Shown here: positions 49,484 to 57,609 of the stretch, in pieces
How positions within the stretch are numbered: the stretch's first letter is position 1
Layout of the letters: every line of letters starts with the position of its first letter
From: Paenibacillus rhizophilus
GTDB lineage: Bacteria > Bacillota > Bacilli > Paenibacillales > Paenibacillaceae
Assembly (NCBI RefSeq): GCF_003854965.1
Contig: NZ_RQPI01000007.1
Coordinates: 124,001-188,000, forward strand
DNA length: 64,000 nt
Direction: 5' to 3'
Translations under genes and position numbers: made by a program
Notes under the pieces: generated by a model
Told to the model about the DNA's origin: nothing
Seen by the model: only the letters and a program-made list of their open reading frames with translations
Databases searched by the model: none

Positions 49484-50362
49484 ATGGAACTTACTTATCT
49501 GCGTACGTTTTGCGAGGTCGTCCTAAGCGGCAGTTATACCAGAGCGGCGGAACAACTTGGGTATGCGCAATCCAGCGTAACGGCCCAGATCACCAAGCTG
49601 GAGGAGATGTACGGGGCGAAGCTGCTGGAGCGTTCGGGCAAGGGGATGACGCCGACTTTTGCCGGCAAAACGCTGCTCCGTTACGCCCGCCAAATGCTGG
49701 CGCTGAGCGAAGAGGCGAAGGAGATTATCTCCGAAGGACAGGCGGGGGAGCTGACGATCGGTTCCATCGAGACGCTTGCTGCCTATTTTTTGCCGCACCG
49801 GCTGCATCGTTACCGTAAGCAGCACCCGGATATCCGGCTGCGCGTCCTGCCTGGCTCTGAAAGTGACATTATCGCTGGTGTGCGGAACAAATCCGCCGAT
49901 TTCGGCCTGATTTTTGATAAGCCCTACGCATCGGATGACCTTCAGGTCCTGTCCTTGCAGCAGGAAGAATTGTTCGTAATCGTCTATCCCGGGCACCCGC
50001 TGGCGTATCGCGAATCGATAGAGATATCCATGCTTGCCACCGAGCCGCTCGTTCTGACCGAGGATACATGCACATACCGGAATCATCTGCTGCAGGAAAT
50101 GAGAGGTTTGGGGATTGCGCCGAGAGTGGAGTTGGAATTCGGGAATCTGGAGGGTATCAAGCAGGCTGTTAAGCATGAATGGGGGATCGCTTTTCTGCCG
50201 GGCTATACGGTCTTGGATGAATTGGGCCGGGGAGAGCTTAAGGCGACTCCAGTGTCTGAAGACGGCGGCAAAGGCTTCTGCATTCAGCTGATCTACCGCA
50301 AAGACCGCTGGTTAGCCGCTTCATTTAAGAGATTTATCGAAACGATGCAGGGAGACGGATGA
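49484..50362 (+). CDS. LysR-family transcriptional regulator
   Basis: The 292-residue protein has the LysR winged helix (L-R-T-F-C-E-V-V-L-S-G-S-Y-T-R-A-A-E-Q-L, S-Q-S-S-V-T-like A-Q-S-S-V-T-A-Q-I-T-K-L-E) and a two-lobed effector domain (L-T-I-G-S-I-E-T-L, V-Y-P-G-H-P-L). ATG 49484 follows GGAGG by eight bases. It lies back to back with the rhodanese gene across 129 bases bearing two inverted repeats. The effector is unknown, and sulfur compounds are a natural guess. Confidence 0.9.
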   Translation: MELTYLRTFCEVVLSGSYTRAAEQLGYAQSSVTAQITKLEEMYGAKLLERSGKGMTPTFAGKTLLRYARQMLALSEEAKEIISEGQAGELTIGSIETLAAYFLPHRLHRYRKQHPDIRLRVLPGSESDIIAGVRNKSADFGLIFDKPYASDDLQVLSLQQEELFVIVYPGHPLAYRESIEISMLATEPLVLTEDTCTYRNHLLQEMRGLGIAPRVELEFGNLEGIKQAVKHEWGIAFLPGYTVLDELGRGELKATPVSEDGGKGFCIQLIYRKDRWLAASFKRFIETMQGDG

Positions 50363-50430
50363 CGTAAAAGTAAAGGGCTCTGCGCGGTATGGAATTGCGA
50401 TGAGACCGATCAAGCCATTTGCCGGAATGG

Positions 50431-50472
50431 AAAAAAAGGCGCCACCAGACGCGAAAGGTCTGTTGGCGCCTT
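50431..50472 (-). terminator. Terminator of the TPM-domain gene
   Basis: AAGGCGCC plus CAGAC pairs with GTCTG plus GGCGCCTT. On the minus strand it is followed by seven T residues (complement of 50431-50437), so it mainly serves the gene at 50490-52700. Confidence 0.9.
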
Positions 50473-50489
50473 GAGCTTTGGAGGGCGGT

Positions 50490-52700
50490 CTACCATTTCG
50501 AGCCGCCCCCCGACTTTCCGCCGCCTCCCCAGGAGGAGCCTCCCGAGGAGCGTCCACCACCGCCGCGCCCGCCGCCACCGCCGAAGCCGCCGCCTCCCAA
50601 TCCGCCGCCAAATGGCGGCGATCCCGGCGGGCGGCCCTGTCTGCGCTGCTGCTCCCGCAGCATAGCCAGCTGGGCGAGGCGCTCCTCTTCTTCGCGCTGG
50701 CGGATAAGCCGGTTCGCCTCCTCCACGAAGGAGGAGATTTGCGCGCTGTAACTCCGGGCCGATGCTTCCAGATCATCGAGATTATAGGGGGCTGCGGCGA
50801 GTCCGCTTTGCAGCTCCTGGTATTCCGGCAGCGCGGAGAGCTGGAGTCCGCCGCGGTAGGACAACCCCCGGCTCCGGAGAAGCATCTGCGCCGATTCGAT
50901 TTGGCTTTGCCCCTCCCGGAACACGGCATTCACCTTGTTCAGCCGGTCATCCAGCGCAGCAAGTCCATTCGCCGCGCCGCCCAGCCTGCGGCCGGCTTCC
51001 TCCTGAAGAGCGAGCAGCCGGTCCAGGGCTTCGCGGGCCTGCTCGTATTCTCCGCGCTCGTCGCCGGTCCAGGCTTCGATTTGCGGCACCTCGCCTTCCG
51101 CTTCGCCAAGGCGTCTGCTCCACTCATCCAGCGCGGCCTCGGCGGAAGCGGTATGCCGCGCGTCAAAGCGCCGGCCGGCCTCCGAGATCCGGCTTTGCAG
51201 CTCGCTTTGGCGCCGGCGGAGCATATCCCAGCCGCCGCGGATCGTCTCAAGATCCTTGCCATTGCTTTCCCGCAGCCGGGCTTGGCGTTCCGTCATGGCC
51301 ACGGCATCCTCCATAAGCGCGTCCAGCGCGGAAGAGATTTTGCGCACTTCGTCCATATCTCCGCCGCGCAGCGGAGCTTCCATGGCCTGGGCCTGCGCGG
51401 CGGCCTGTTCGAGATTGTCATAGGGCCTGACCTTCATATTTTGCAGCGAATTCCGCTTGATAAGCTCCGCGATTTGGGACCGGGCGGCGGACAGCCGCTC
51501 AGGGAACCGGCTTAGCTTGTCCCTGTAAATGTCCAGATCCTGCAGGTCCTTTTCAATTTGTTCCTGCTTTTCCTGAGCGGCCCCGGTAATCTGCTCGGCC
51601 GCTACCGGATCGAACAGCTCCAACTGATCGGCTTTATCCGTCTCCTCCGACAGCTCTTTCAGATCCTCGCCGATCTCCTGAAGAGCAAAGCCCGTTTCCT
51701 TGACCGCCTCCTGAAGCATTCCGCCCAGTTCCGGAACATCCTTCTTCAGTTCGTTAATCTTCTGTTTGACGTTGCGGTCGGCCTCGCTGATCACGCTGAT
51801 CTGCTTCTCTTCGTTTTCCAGGGCGGAGCAAAAGGCGGCTTCCTTCTCCCGCAGCGAGCCGATTGCCGACTTTAATGACGATAGCCGCCAGAAGGCGGGC
51901 ATAGCGCCTTGATTGTCCGTATTCAAAGCCGACAGCTGTACAAGGGCATCCGACAACCGCGAGGATATACCCTCCGCCATCTCGCCGGTCTTGCCCTGCA
52001 CAATGCCCTGGAACGGCTTTAAAGATTCGAGCGCCCGGTTGGCGCGTACCAAGAGACCGGAAATCTGTTCCCTCTGCCCGGACAGCTGCTTCCGCAGCCG
52101 CGTGCCGGCGACCGTCACGTATGCCAGAACGGTCAGCAGGGCAGCGGCAAGCAGGGCCGCAACCGTCGTTCCGAGTGGAATCGCACGGGCTGCCGAGGAA
52201 CCGCCCGCTCCTTGTCCGGTCCCAATCGAATTTACGGCGCCGATCAAGGATTGGATACCTCCGGCAAAATCGCCGTTTCTGGCATAAGGGATAAAATAAA
52301 CATCCAACGCATGCTGGATTGCGGCGCTGCCCGCGCCTCCTCCTTCGCCGCGCGACCAGGAATCGAAGGAGGCCTGAAGTCCGGGGTTGACGAAGCTTAG
52401 CTCCACCTGCTGATCGCCGGACGAAATGAGCAGCAGAAGATCGCGGGAGGACAGCCGCCAATAATCATAAGCCTCGGAAGCGTAGTCGGAAGACGGCTCG
52501 CGGTCCAGTGAATCGACCGTAAGCACATACAGCTTATAATCGCTTGCGTCCGCTTCCCGGGAGATTTGCGCGGCTTGGTCAGCCGTCAGCAGTCCGGCCT
52601 GGTCGGTTACGTTTCCCGTCCGCGCGGGTATTTCGGCGGCCGCGCAGATGCCGGGCAGCCACAACAGGCCGATCAACAAAATCCATACGTATTTTTTCAA
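50490..52700 (-). CDS. TPM-domain membrane protein with coiled coil and Gly-rich end
   Basis: The 736-residue protein has a Sec signal (M-K-K-Y-V-W-I-L-L-I-G-L-L-W-L-P-G) and a TPM domain (V-T-D-Q-A-G-L-L-T, L-Y-V-L-T-V-D-S, L-L-L-L-I-S). A transmembrane helix follows near residue 185 (V-A-A-L-L-A-A-A-L-L-T-V-L-A-Y), then about 400 residues of helical coiled coil. It ends in a Gly/Ser-rich tail with repeated G-G-G-G-R. The TPM domain is extracytoplasmic and the coiled coil cytoplasmic. I start at TTG 52700 because GGAG lies nine bases upstream of it. The role is unknown. Confidence 0.85.
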   Translation of the reverse strand: MKKYVWILLIGLLWLPGICAAAEIPARTGNVTDQAGLLTADQAAQISREADASDYKLYVLTVDSLDREPSSDYASEAYDYWRLSSRDLLLLISSGDQQVELSFVNPGLQASFDSWSRGEGGGAGSAAIQHALDVYFIPYARNGDFAGGIQSLIGAVNSIGTGQGAGGSSAARAIPLGTTVAALLAAALLTVLAYVTVAGTRLRKQLSGQREQISGLLVRANRALESLKPFQGIVQGKTGEMAEGISSRLSDALVQLSALNTDNQGAMPAFWRLSSLKSAIGSLREKEAAFCSALENEEKQISVISEADRNVKQKINELKKDVPELGGMLQEAVKETGFALQEIGEDLKELSEETDKADQLELFDPVAAEQITGAAQEKQEQIEKDLQDLDIYRDKLSRFPERLSAARSQIAELIKRNSLQNMKVRPYDNLEQAAAQAQAMEAPLRGGDMDEVRKISSALDALMEDAVAMTERQARLRESNGKDLETIRGGWDMLRRRQSELQSRISEAGRRFDARHTASAEAALDEWSRRLGEAEGEVPQIEAWTGDERGEYEQAREALDRLLALQEEAGRRLGGAANGLAALDDRLNKVNAVFREGQSQIESAQMLLRSRGLSYRGGLQLSALPEYQELQSGLAAAPYNLDDLEASARSYSAQISSFVEEANRLIRQREEEERLAQLAMLREQQRRQGRPPGSPPFGGGLGGGGFGGGGGRGGGGRSSGGSSWGGGGKSGGGSKW

Positions 52701-52814
52701 GCTGGCACGCTCCAATCGTTAAGGCTGGATTTACCTGAGTCGACGTTACTACTATATATTAAACTTTTTGGCCGCCAGAGATACGCACAGTCACGAGACG
52801 GGGCCCTGAAAAGC

Positions 52815-52850
52815 CAAAAAGCCGCCATTCCGGCAAACCGGAATGCGGCT
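52815..52850 (-). terminator. Terminator of the Cys-rich small ORF
   Basis: On the minus strand AGCCGCATTCCGG pairs with CCGGAATGGCGGCT (one bulge), followed by TTTTT. It lies 22 bases past the small ORF stop, supporting that ORF as a real unit. Confidence 0.75.
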
Positions 52851-52871
52851 ATTATCCAATAGTAAGGAAGA

Positions 52872-53021
52872 TCAGCAGCTCTTGCAATTTCTGCAGGCTA
52901 TGAACTGCAGGCGGCATTTAATCTCTTTTTGCCATTTCAAATCTCCTACTTTGACGGCAAGACTAAGCAAATCCAGGTAATCATCAACCTTCAGCGACGT
53001 CCGGGTAGTGGCCGTGTTCAT
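52872..53021 (-). CDS. Fur-controlled 49-aa Cys-rich small protein
   Basis: The frame runs M-N-T-A-T-T-R-T-S-L-K-V-D-D-Y-L-D-L-L-S, then a helix (L-S-L-A-V-K-V-G-D-L-K-W), and ends C-R-L-Q-F-I-A-C-R-N-C-K-S-C. There are five cysteines, four of them in the last nine residues (C-x2-C-x2-C form at the very end). AAAGGAG lies eleven bases before the ATG. A perfect Fur box lies 48 bases upstream and a terminator follows. It is too short for routine gene finding. I do not recognise it. It could be an iron-sparing regulator, metal-binding peptide or a peptide precursor. Confidence 0.65.
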   Translation of the reverse strand: MNTATTRTSLKVDDYLDLLSLAVKVGDLKWQKEIKCRLQFIACRNCKSC

Positions 53022-53065
53022 AAGCGTTCAGTCTCCTTTAAATCAATATTATAGATATGTTTCAA
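53022..53065 (-). promoter_or_regulatory. Promoter and leader of the Cys-rich small ORF
   Basis: On the minus strand the consensus TATAAT lies at 53054-53049, about 28 bases from the start codon. No clean -35 is seen at 17 bases; the Fur box occupies that space. Confidence 0.5.
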
Positions 53066-53068
53066 TAA

Positions 53069-53083
53069 TGATAATCATTATCA
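53069..53083 (-). promoter_or_regulatory. Perfect Fur box
   Basis: TGATAATCATTATCA is an exact 7-1-7 match to the Bacillus Fur operator and sits over the -35 region of the Cys-rich small ORF. It could also be read by Zur or PerR, which share similar sites, but this sequence fits Fur best. Confidence 0.8.
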
Positions 53084-53133
53084 CTGAAACCGATATTGTT
53101 ATTATCCACATTCTACGTCTAAAAATCAATATA

Positions 53134-53155
53134 AAAAGTGAATTATATCACTTTT
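53134..53155. promoter_or_regulatory. Perfect 8-bp inverted repeat, operator candidate
   Basis: AAAAGTGA-ATTATA-TCACTTTT. It lies 199 bases before the diguanylate-cyclase-type gene and 113 bases behind the Cys-rich ORF start; the target gene is unclear. Confidence 0.5.
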
Positions 53156-53353
53156 AAATGTTACAATTTTAAGCAAGGTGACAAAGAAAGGGATGTATTG
53201 AAATGAAAGAAAGGCTTTGAAAGACATAATTACACATTTAAATTGCATTATTTACCGGGGGAAGCAGGAATTCCCCTGATAATTGTCGAACCAAGCTATT
53301 GTATGCTTAGCATAATGCTGTTTTTGGAAAATAACCCAAAGGAGAAGTTAGCG

Positions 53354-55915
53354 ATGAAGCGGTGCAAAGTCATCGTCCTGTTTTTCTTTATTCTGCTCCT
53401 GCTTTTGCCGGGTGCCGCTCACGCTGCAAGAAAAGAAGTCGCATATAAAGCGGAACTGGATTATCCCCCCTATAAATACATACTGAATGGATATTTGACC
53501 GGCTTTGATATTGAGCAGTATTTTTTCAATCATTCGGAAGATTACGCTAAAAGTATGCGCTTGAGGACGATTTCGGGCATTGCCATCGGCTGCTGCTTGC
53601 TGGCCGTCGCCGCCTTCCTTCTTAGAATGTATATTAGACATTTGCGCCGGATTATTCGCGCCGAGCAGCAGTTTTTCGAGGATGTAATCGAGCATACGGG
53701 CATTCTGGTCTGGGCGGTGCAGGAGGACAAAACGGTGCTGCGCTTGAACAAGTACGGCGAGCGCGTTACCGGCCTGAGTGAACAGGAGATTGTCGGCAAG
53801 AGTCTGGATGATGTGGAGGCGAAGGTAGCCGGCGTAGCCAGGCTGAAAGAACTGCTGTACCGGGCGATCGGATATGATTTTGACGGCAATGTGGAATTTC
53901 AGATTCCGAACGGAGTCTCGGAGGGAAGATACTTTACGTTTCGGACGATGCTGATCAAAGGCCTCGGCAGCGGGGCCTCTGACGCTTTTGTATTGATTGG
54001 CATTGATATCAACGAGTTTAAACGGAATGAGAGGAAGCTTGAGTCGAGCTATGGGAAGCTGGAAGCCACTCACTTGGAACTGGCAGCCGCTAAAGAGGAA
54101 TTGCAGGACCAGAACGAGAAGCTGAGTTTCAGCGAGCAAAGATTCCGCCTGGCGGTGGAAGCCTCCGGCGCCTTTTTGTGGGAATACAATTACGGGAATC
54201 AGAGCAACTGGGTATCGGAGCGCTGGTATGAAGTTATGGGTTATGAACCGGGGGAACTTGATATGTCCGTTGAAACGGTGTTAAGTTTGGTTCATCCCGA
54301 TGACCGGGAGCGCTCAAGAAAGGCGCGCGACGAGCATTTGGCGGGCCTGACGCCGGTGTATGAAAGTGAATACCGGATGCGAACCAAGGATGGGCGATAC
54401 TTCTGGTTTGAAGTCAGAGGCAAGGCTCTCGTTGACCGTAACCAAGAAGTGCCGATGTTTCTTGGCTCCCTGATCGACGTAACCAACCGGAAACAAATGG
54501 AGCTGAAGCTTAGCGGCAGCTACCAGGAACTTGAAGCAACCTATGAGCAGCTTGCGGCGACGCAGCAGGAGCTTGTGGATCAGTACGGCACCCTGCTGGA
54601 GAATCAGAAAAAAATGCACCATCTCGCCTATTATGATTCTTTGAGCCATTTGCCCAACCGTCTTTGTCTGCTGGAGACGATGGAGGAATACTTCCAGCTT
54701 CCCGGCGGCAGCGCTGCGCTGTTGTTCGTGGATACGGACAATTTCAAATACATCAATGATACGATGGGCCATAAATTTGGCGATATTCTTATTCGCCAGG
54801 TAAGCGAAAAATTGCAGTCGTCCATTGTCCGTGAAGGCAGCATGCTTTCCAGGCTGGGCGGAGATGAATTTGTCGTCTTTATTAAAGATATCAAAGACCG
54901 CGAGGAAGTGCTGGCGCTGGCGGAGAGGCTGTTCCAGGAGTTCAAGATACCGTTCCAGATCGGCGAGAGCAGCGTTTATATTTCGGTCAGCATTGGAATC
55001 TCCTTCTACCCGGCAGACGGAACTACGACGGAGGAGATTCTCAAAAATGCCGATGTGGCAATGTATCGAGCCAAGGAAGCGGGCAAGGGCATTTTTGTCG
55101 TATACGACAAATCGATGCATACCGAGTTCAAAGAACGAATGATGATCGAGAAGCATTTGCGCAGCGCGCTGGACAATGAGGAGTTTGAACTGTTCTACCA
55201 GCCGCAGGTCAACCTTCTGACAGGAGACATTTCCGGCTTTGAGGCACTGATTCGCTGGAACAGCCCCGACCTTGGCTTCGTCTCGCCCCTGTCGTTCATC
55301 AAGATCGCCGAGGATTCCCGGCTGATCATCCCCATCGGCGAATGGGTACTCCGGCAGGCCTGTCATTTCATGGCCGGGCTATGCCGGCAGCGATATAATG
55401 ATTACAGAATTGCGGTCAATATTTCGGTTATTCAGCTGCTGCAGGATAATTTTATTCCTTCCGTGCTGGGCATCCTGACCGAAACCGGAATCTCTCCGAA
55501 ATGCCTGGAGCTGGAGATTACGGAGTCGGTCTTCATGGAGTCGTTCGAACGGATTGTCGACAAGCTGGAGTACTTGCAATCAAAGGGGATTCGAATCGCG
55601 CTGGACGATTTTGGAACCGGCTATTCATCGCTTAGCTACCTACAGCAGCTGCCAATCTCCACTCTCAAAATAGACAAGGCCTTTATCGACCCGCTGTCGG
55701 AAAATTCGTACAGTCAGTCGTTTATCAAGACGATGGTGTCGCTGGGCCATGAGATGGGGCTGGAAGTAGTGGCGGAAGGCGTAGAGGACCGCAGCCAGCT
55801 TGCCTTTCTTAAGAAGACCGGATGCGACAAGGTACAGGGTTATCTGATCAGCAAACCGCTGTCACAGCGGAATACGCAGGATCTGCTTAAGCGCTATGGG
55901 CATGACATGGTTTAA
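53354..55915 (+). CDS. PAS-GGDEF-EAL cyclic-di-GMP enzyme with eroded sensor
   Basis: The 853-residue protein has a signal/membrane helix, then a short piece E-L-D-Y-P-P-Y-K-Y-I-L-N-G-Y-L-T-G-F-D-I-E that looks like the start of an SBP family 3 sensor. The rest of that sensor is missing. A second helix (I-A-I-G-C-C-L-L-A-V-A-A-F-L-L) leads to PAS domains. The GGDEF domain has R-L-G-G-D-E-F near residue 500. The EAL domain has F-E-A-L-I-R-W near 628 and D-D-F-G-T-G-Y-S-S-L. Both catalytic cores look intact, so it may make or break c-di-GMP. ATG 53354 follows AAAGGAG. Confidence 0.9.
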   Translation: MKRCKVIVLFFFILLLLLPGAAHAARKEVAYKAELDYPPYKYILNGYLTGFDIEQYFFNHSEDYAKSMRLRTISGIAIGCCLLAVAAFLLRMYIRHLRRIIRAEQQFFEDVIEHTGILVWAVQEDKTVLRLNKYGERVTGLSEQEIVGKSLDDVEAKVAGVARLKELLYRAIGYDFDGNVEFQIPNGVSEGRYFTFRTMLIKGLGSGASDAFVLIGIDINEFKRNERKLESSYGKLEATHLELAAAKEELQDQNEKLSFSEQRFRLAVEASGAFLWEYNYGNQSNWVSERWYEVMGYEPGELDMSVETVLSLVHPDDRERSRKARDEHLAGLTPVYESEYRMRTKDGRYFWFEVRGKALVDRNQEVPMFLGSLIDVTNRKQMELKLSGSYQELEATYEQLAATQQELVDQYGTLLENQKKMHHLAYYDSLSHLPNRLCLLETMEEYFQLPGGSAALLFVDTDNFKYINDTMGHKFGDILIRQVSEKLQSSIVREGSMLSRLGGDEFVVFIKDIKDREEVLALAERLFQEFKIPFQIGESSVYISVSIGISFYPADGTTTEEILKNADVAMYRAKEAGKGIFVVYDKSMHTEFKERMMIEKHLRSALDNEEFELFYQPQVNLLTGDISGFEALIRWNSPDLGFVSPLSFIKIAEDSRLIIPIGEWVLRQACHFMAGLCRQRYNDYRIAVNISVIQLLQDNFIPSVLGILTETGISPKCLELEITESVFMESFERIVDKLEYLQSKGIRIALDDFGTGYSSLSYLQQLPISTLKIDKAFIDPLSENSYSQSFIKTMVSLGHEMGLEVVAEGVEDRSQLAFLKKTGCDKVQGYLISKPLSQRNTQDLLKRYGHDMV

Positions 55916-55975
55916 GAGACCGGCAATTTTCCGGGATGCCGCAAGCGCCATAGGCCGTCAATAAATGCTGTACAT

Positions 55976-56085
55976 AAGAAGAAACGGCTTCGCCGTCCTC
56001 TGGAAGAGGAAGGCATCCGTTTCTCGTAAAAATATCAGGTTAAGGATAAGCGCGAAGCTTATACTTTCTGATATTTTAAAAAAGG
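55976..56085 (-). repeat. Two-hairpin intergenic repeat, copy D (inverted)
   Basis: Read on the minus strand it runs AAAATATCAG ... CTGATATTTTTACGAG then AAACGG ... CCGTTTCTTC. The inner stem is CCTCT/AGAGG. It lies between convergent GGDEF genes, 35 kb from copies A-C. Confidence 0.75.
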
Positions 56086-56144
56086 GATGCCGATTCAGCC
56101 GGAAGTTGAATGGGACATTCCTTTTCGCGGTTTAATGTCTCAAT

Positions 56145-57185
56145 CTATAAAATGACTGTTTTATTCTTGCCCGTCTTCTTAGCTTCGTACAGAGCATCGT
56201 CCGCCTTCTGGAACACATGGTTTTTGGATTCGGCGCCCTGGAAATCATGCATGCCGATGCTCACCGTTACCGATTTCCCCTCCATTTCGGGAATCGGCAG
56301 ATTGGCGATGCCCTTCCGGACCCGCTCTATGATTTCATAGGAGGCCTCAAGCGGTTTGGCGGTCAGTATAATGACAAATTCCTCGCCTCCGTAGCGGGCG
56401 GCGAAATCATCGGCGCCGATATGCTCCAGCACCGTCGCCGCGACCTGCCTGAGCGCAATATCTCCCACCCCGTGCCCATAGGTATCGTTTACCTTTTTGA
56501 AATTGTCGATATCAAGTATGGCCAGCTGCATCAGGAACCGATTCGACTGCTGATGATCGATCAGCCAACTGAAATATTCGTGAAAGGTTTTATGGTTGTA
56601 CAGATCCGTCAGAGCATCGATTTTGGACAGGCGGTCCATGATGATATTTTGGATGCGCAAATCCTGCTCTGATTTCTCCGAGTTTTCCAGCGAGCGGATC
56701 AAATCCTGTCCCCGGCGGATAACCGCAAATCCCGTCAGTGCGGTTGCCGCAAAAATAATGGAAATCAGAATACTTTCAGACCACACGATATGGTTATGAA
56801 CGGACGGCAGACTCAGCTGCACTATCATATAAAATAAACTGAATGCCGTCGAGGCGATCAGATAGGAGTTCTTCAGATATATCATGGAAACGAGAAGCGG
56901 AAACAGCATAATAAGGAGCGATGCCTGAATATTGGATGGAATGAGTATGGTGATAAATAAAGAAATTACATAGCTTCCAACCATGATGGAGACTTCGCAT
57001 AATTTCGGCCTCCATTTGTGAATGCCCTCAAGCAGAATAACGACTCCCAAAATAATCAAATCAGGAAGAAGGATGAGGGAATTGAACATTCGGCTGGATG
57101 TATGGACAAGCAGCCCAATCCAGAAGGCATTCAGCAGCACACGGTTCCAGTTCAATTGGCGAGGAGTATGCGAAGGATTGAGCAT
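56145..57185 (-). CDS. Membrane GGDEF diguanylate cyclase
   Basis: The 346-residue protein has about six hydrophobic helices in the first 170 residues (for example L-L-N-A-F-W-I-G-L-L-V-H, L-P-D-L-I-I-L-G-V-V-I-L, S-Y-V-I-S-L-F-I-T-I-L-I). A GGDEF domain follows with L-D-I-D-N-F-K-K-V-N-D-T-Y-G-H and A-R-Y-G-G-E-E-F, an active GGEEF form that makes cyclic-di-GMP. I start at ATG 57185, six bases after GAGGAA. The frame to 57287 lacks a ribosome site. It is convergent with the PAS-GGDEF-EAL gene. Confidence 0.85.
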   Translation of the reverse strand: MLNPSHTPRQLNWNRVLLNAFWIGLLVHTSSRMFNSLILLPDLIILGVVILLEGIHKWRPKLCEVSIMVGSYVISLFITILIPSNIQASLLIMLFPLLVSMIYLKNSYLIASTAFSLFYMIVQLSLPSVHNHIVWSESILISIIFAATALTGFAVIRRGQDLIRSLENSEKSEQDLRIQNIIMDRLSKIDALTDLYNHKTFHEYFSWLIDHQQSNRFLMQLAILDIDNFKKVNDTYGHGVGDIALRQVAATVLEHIGADDFAARYGGEEFVIILTAKPLEASYEIIERVRKGIANLPIPEMEGKSVTVSIGMHDFQGAESKNHVFQKADDALYEAKKTGKNKTVIL

Positions 57186-57357
57186 AAGGTGTTCCTCATT
57201 TCCAGTAGCGATGTGTATATATTCGACAAGAACCCCCTTTTTTCCTCCCCTATGATGGAAGGGTTGGAATGTTCGGATTTTGTACAAAATCTCACGTAAT
57301 CATCCAAATAAACATTCGGTTTCATTCAAAAAACACGAATAATCATGTATATCTTCA

Positions 57358-57386
57358 TTGACATATTCGTCTATTTTCGTTAAGAT
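57358..57386 (+). promoter_or_regulatory. Promoter of the riboswitch-dehydrogenase unit
   Basis: TTGACA (57358-57363), 17-base spacer, TAAGAT (57381-57386). It produces a leader of about 215 bases with the riboswitch. Confidence 0.75.
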
Positions 57387-57455
57387 TCTAGTGGTTCAAA
57401 AATATTTTTTATTGCAGATGTAAAATCATACTTTCGCGTGAACGCGTACTTGCTG

Positions 57456-57520
57456 TTCGTATATCCTCAAAGATAAGGTTTGGGGGTCTCTACAGGGAAC
57501 CGTAAATTCCTGGCTACGGA
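57456..57520 (+). promoter_or_regulatory. Purine riboswitch aptamer, guanine class
   Basis: P1 pairs TTCGTA (57456-57461) with TACGGA (57515-57520). P2 is CCTCAA/TTGGGG around loop AGATAAGGT. P3 is CAGGGA/TTCCTG around loop ACCGTAAA. The loop-loop GG/CC contact and the core TCTCTAC are present. The specificity base before TACG is C, as in guanine/hypoxanthine riboswitches, not U as in adenine ones. Confidence 0.9.
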
Positions 57521-57536
57521 TGGGTGCCTTTGGCTT

Positions 57537-57560
57537 ACCCTGATACCGGCCGGGTTTTTT
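57537..57560 (+). terminator. Riboswitch terminator
   Basis: ACCC ... GGGT followed by six T residues (57555-57560). CCGGCC in its loop side can instead pair with GGCTACGG of the aptamer end, which would be the antiterminator. Purine binding is expected to switch the gene off. Confidence 0.65.
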
Positions 57561-57609
57561 GTTGTGCCGCCCTTACTTCGCATAATAAATTCGTTTATTG
57601 GAGGAACAG

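Noticed and set aside
53156-53353. Possible cyclic-di-GMP riboswitch ahead of the GGDEF-EAL gene
   Set aside because: The GEMM core sequences are absent; only a short GGGGAA/TTCCCC hairpin is present.
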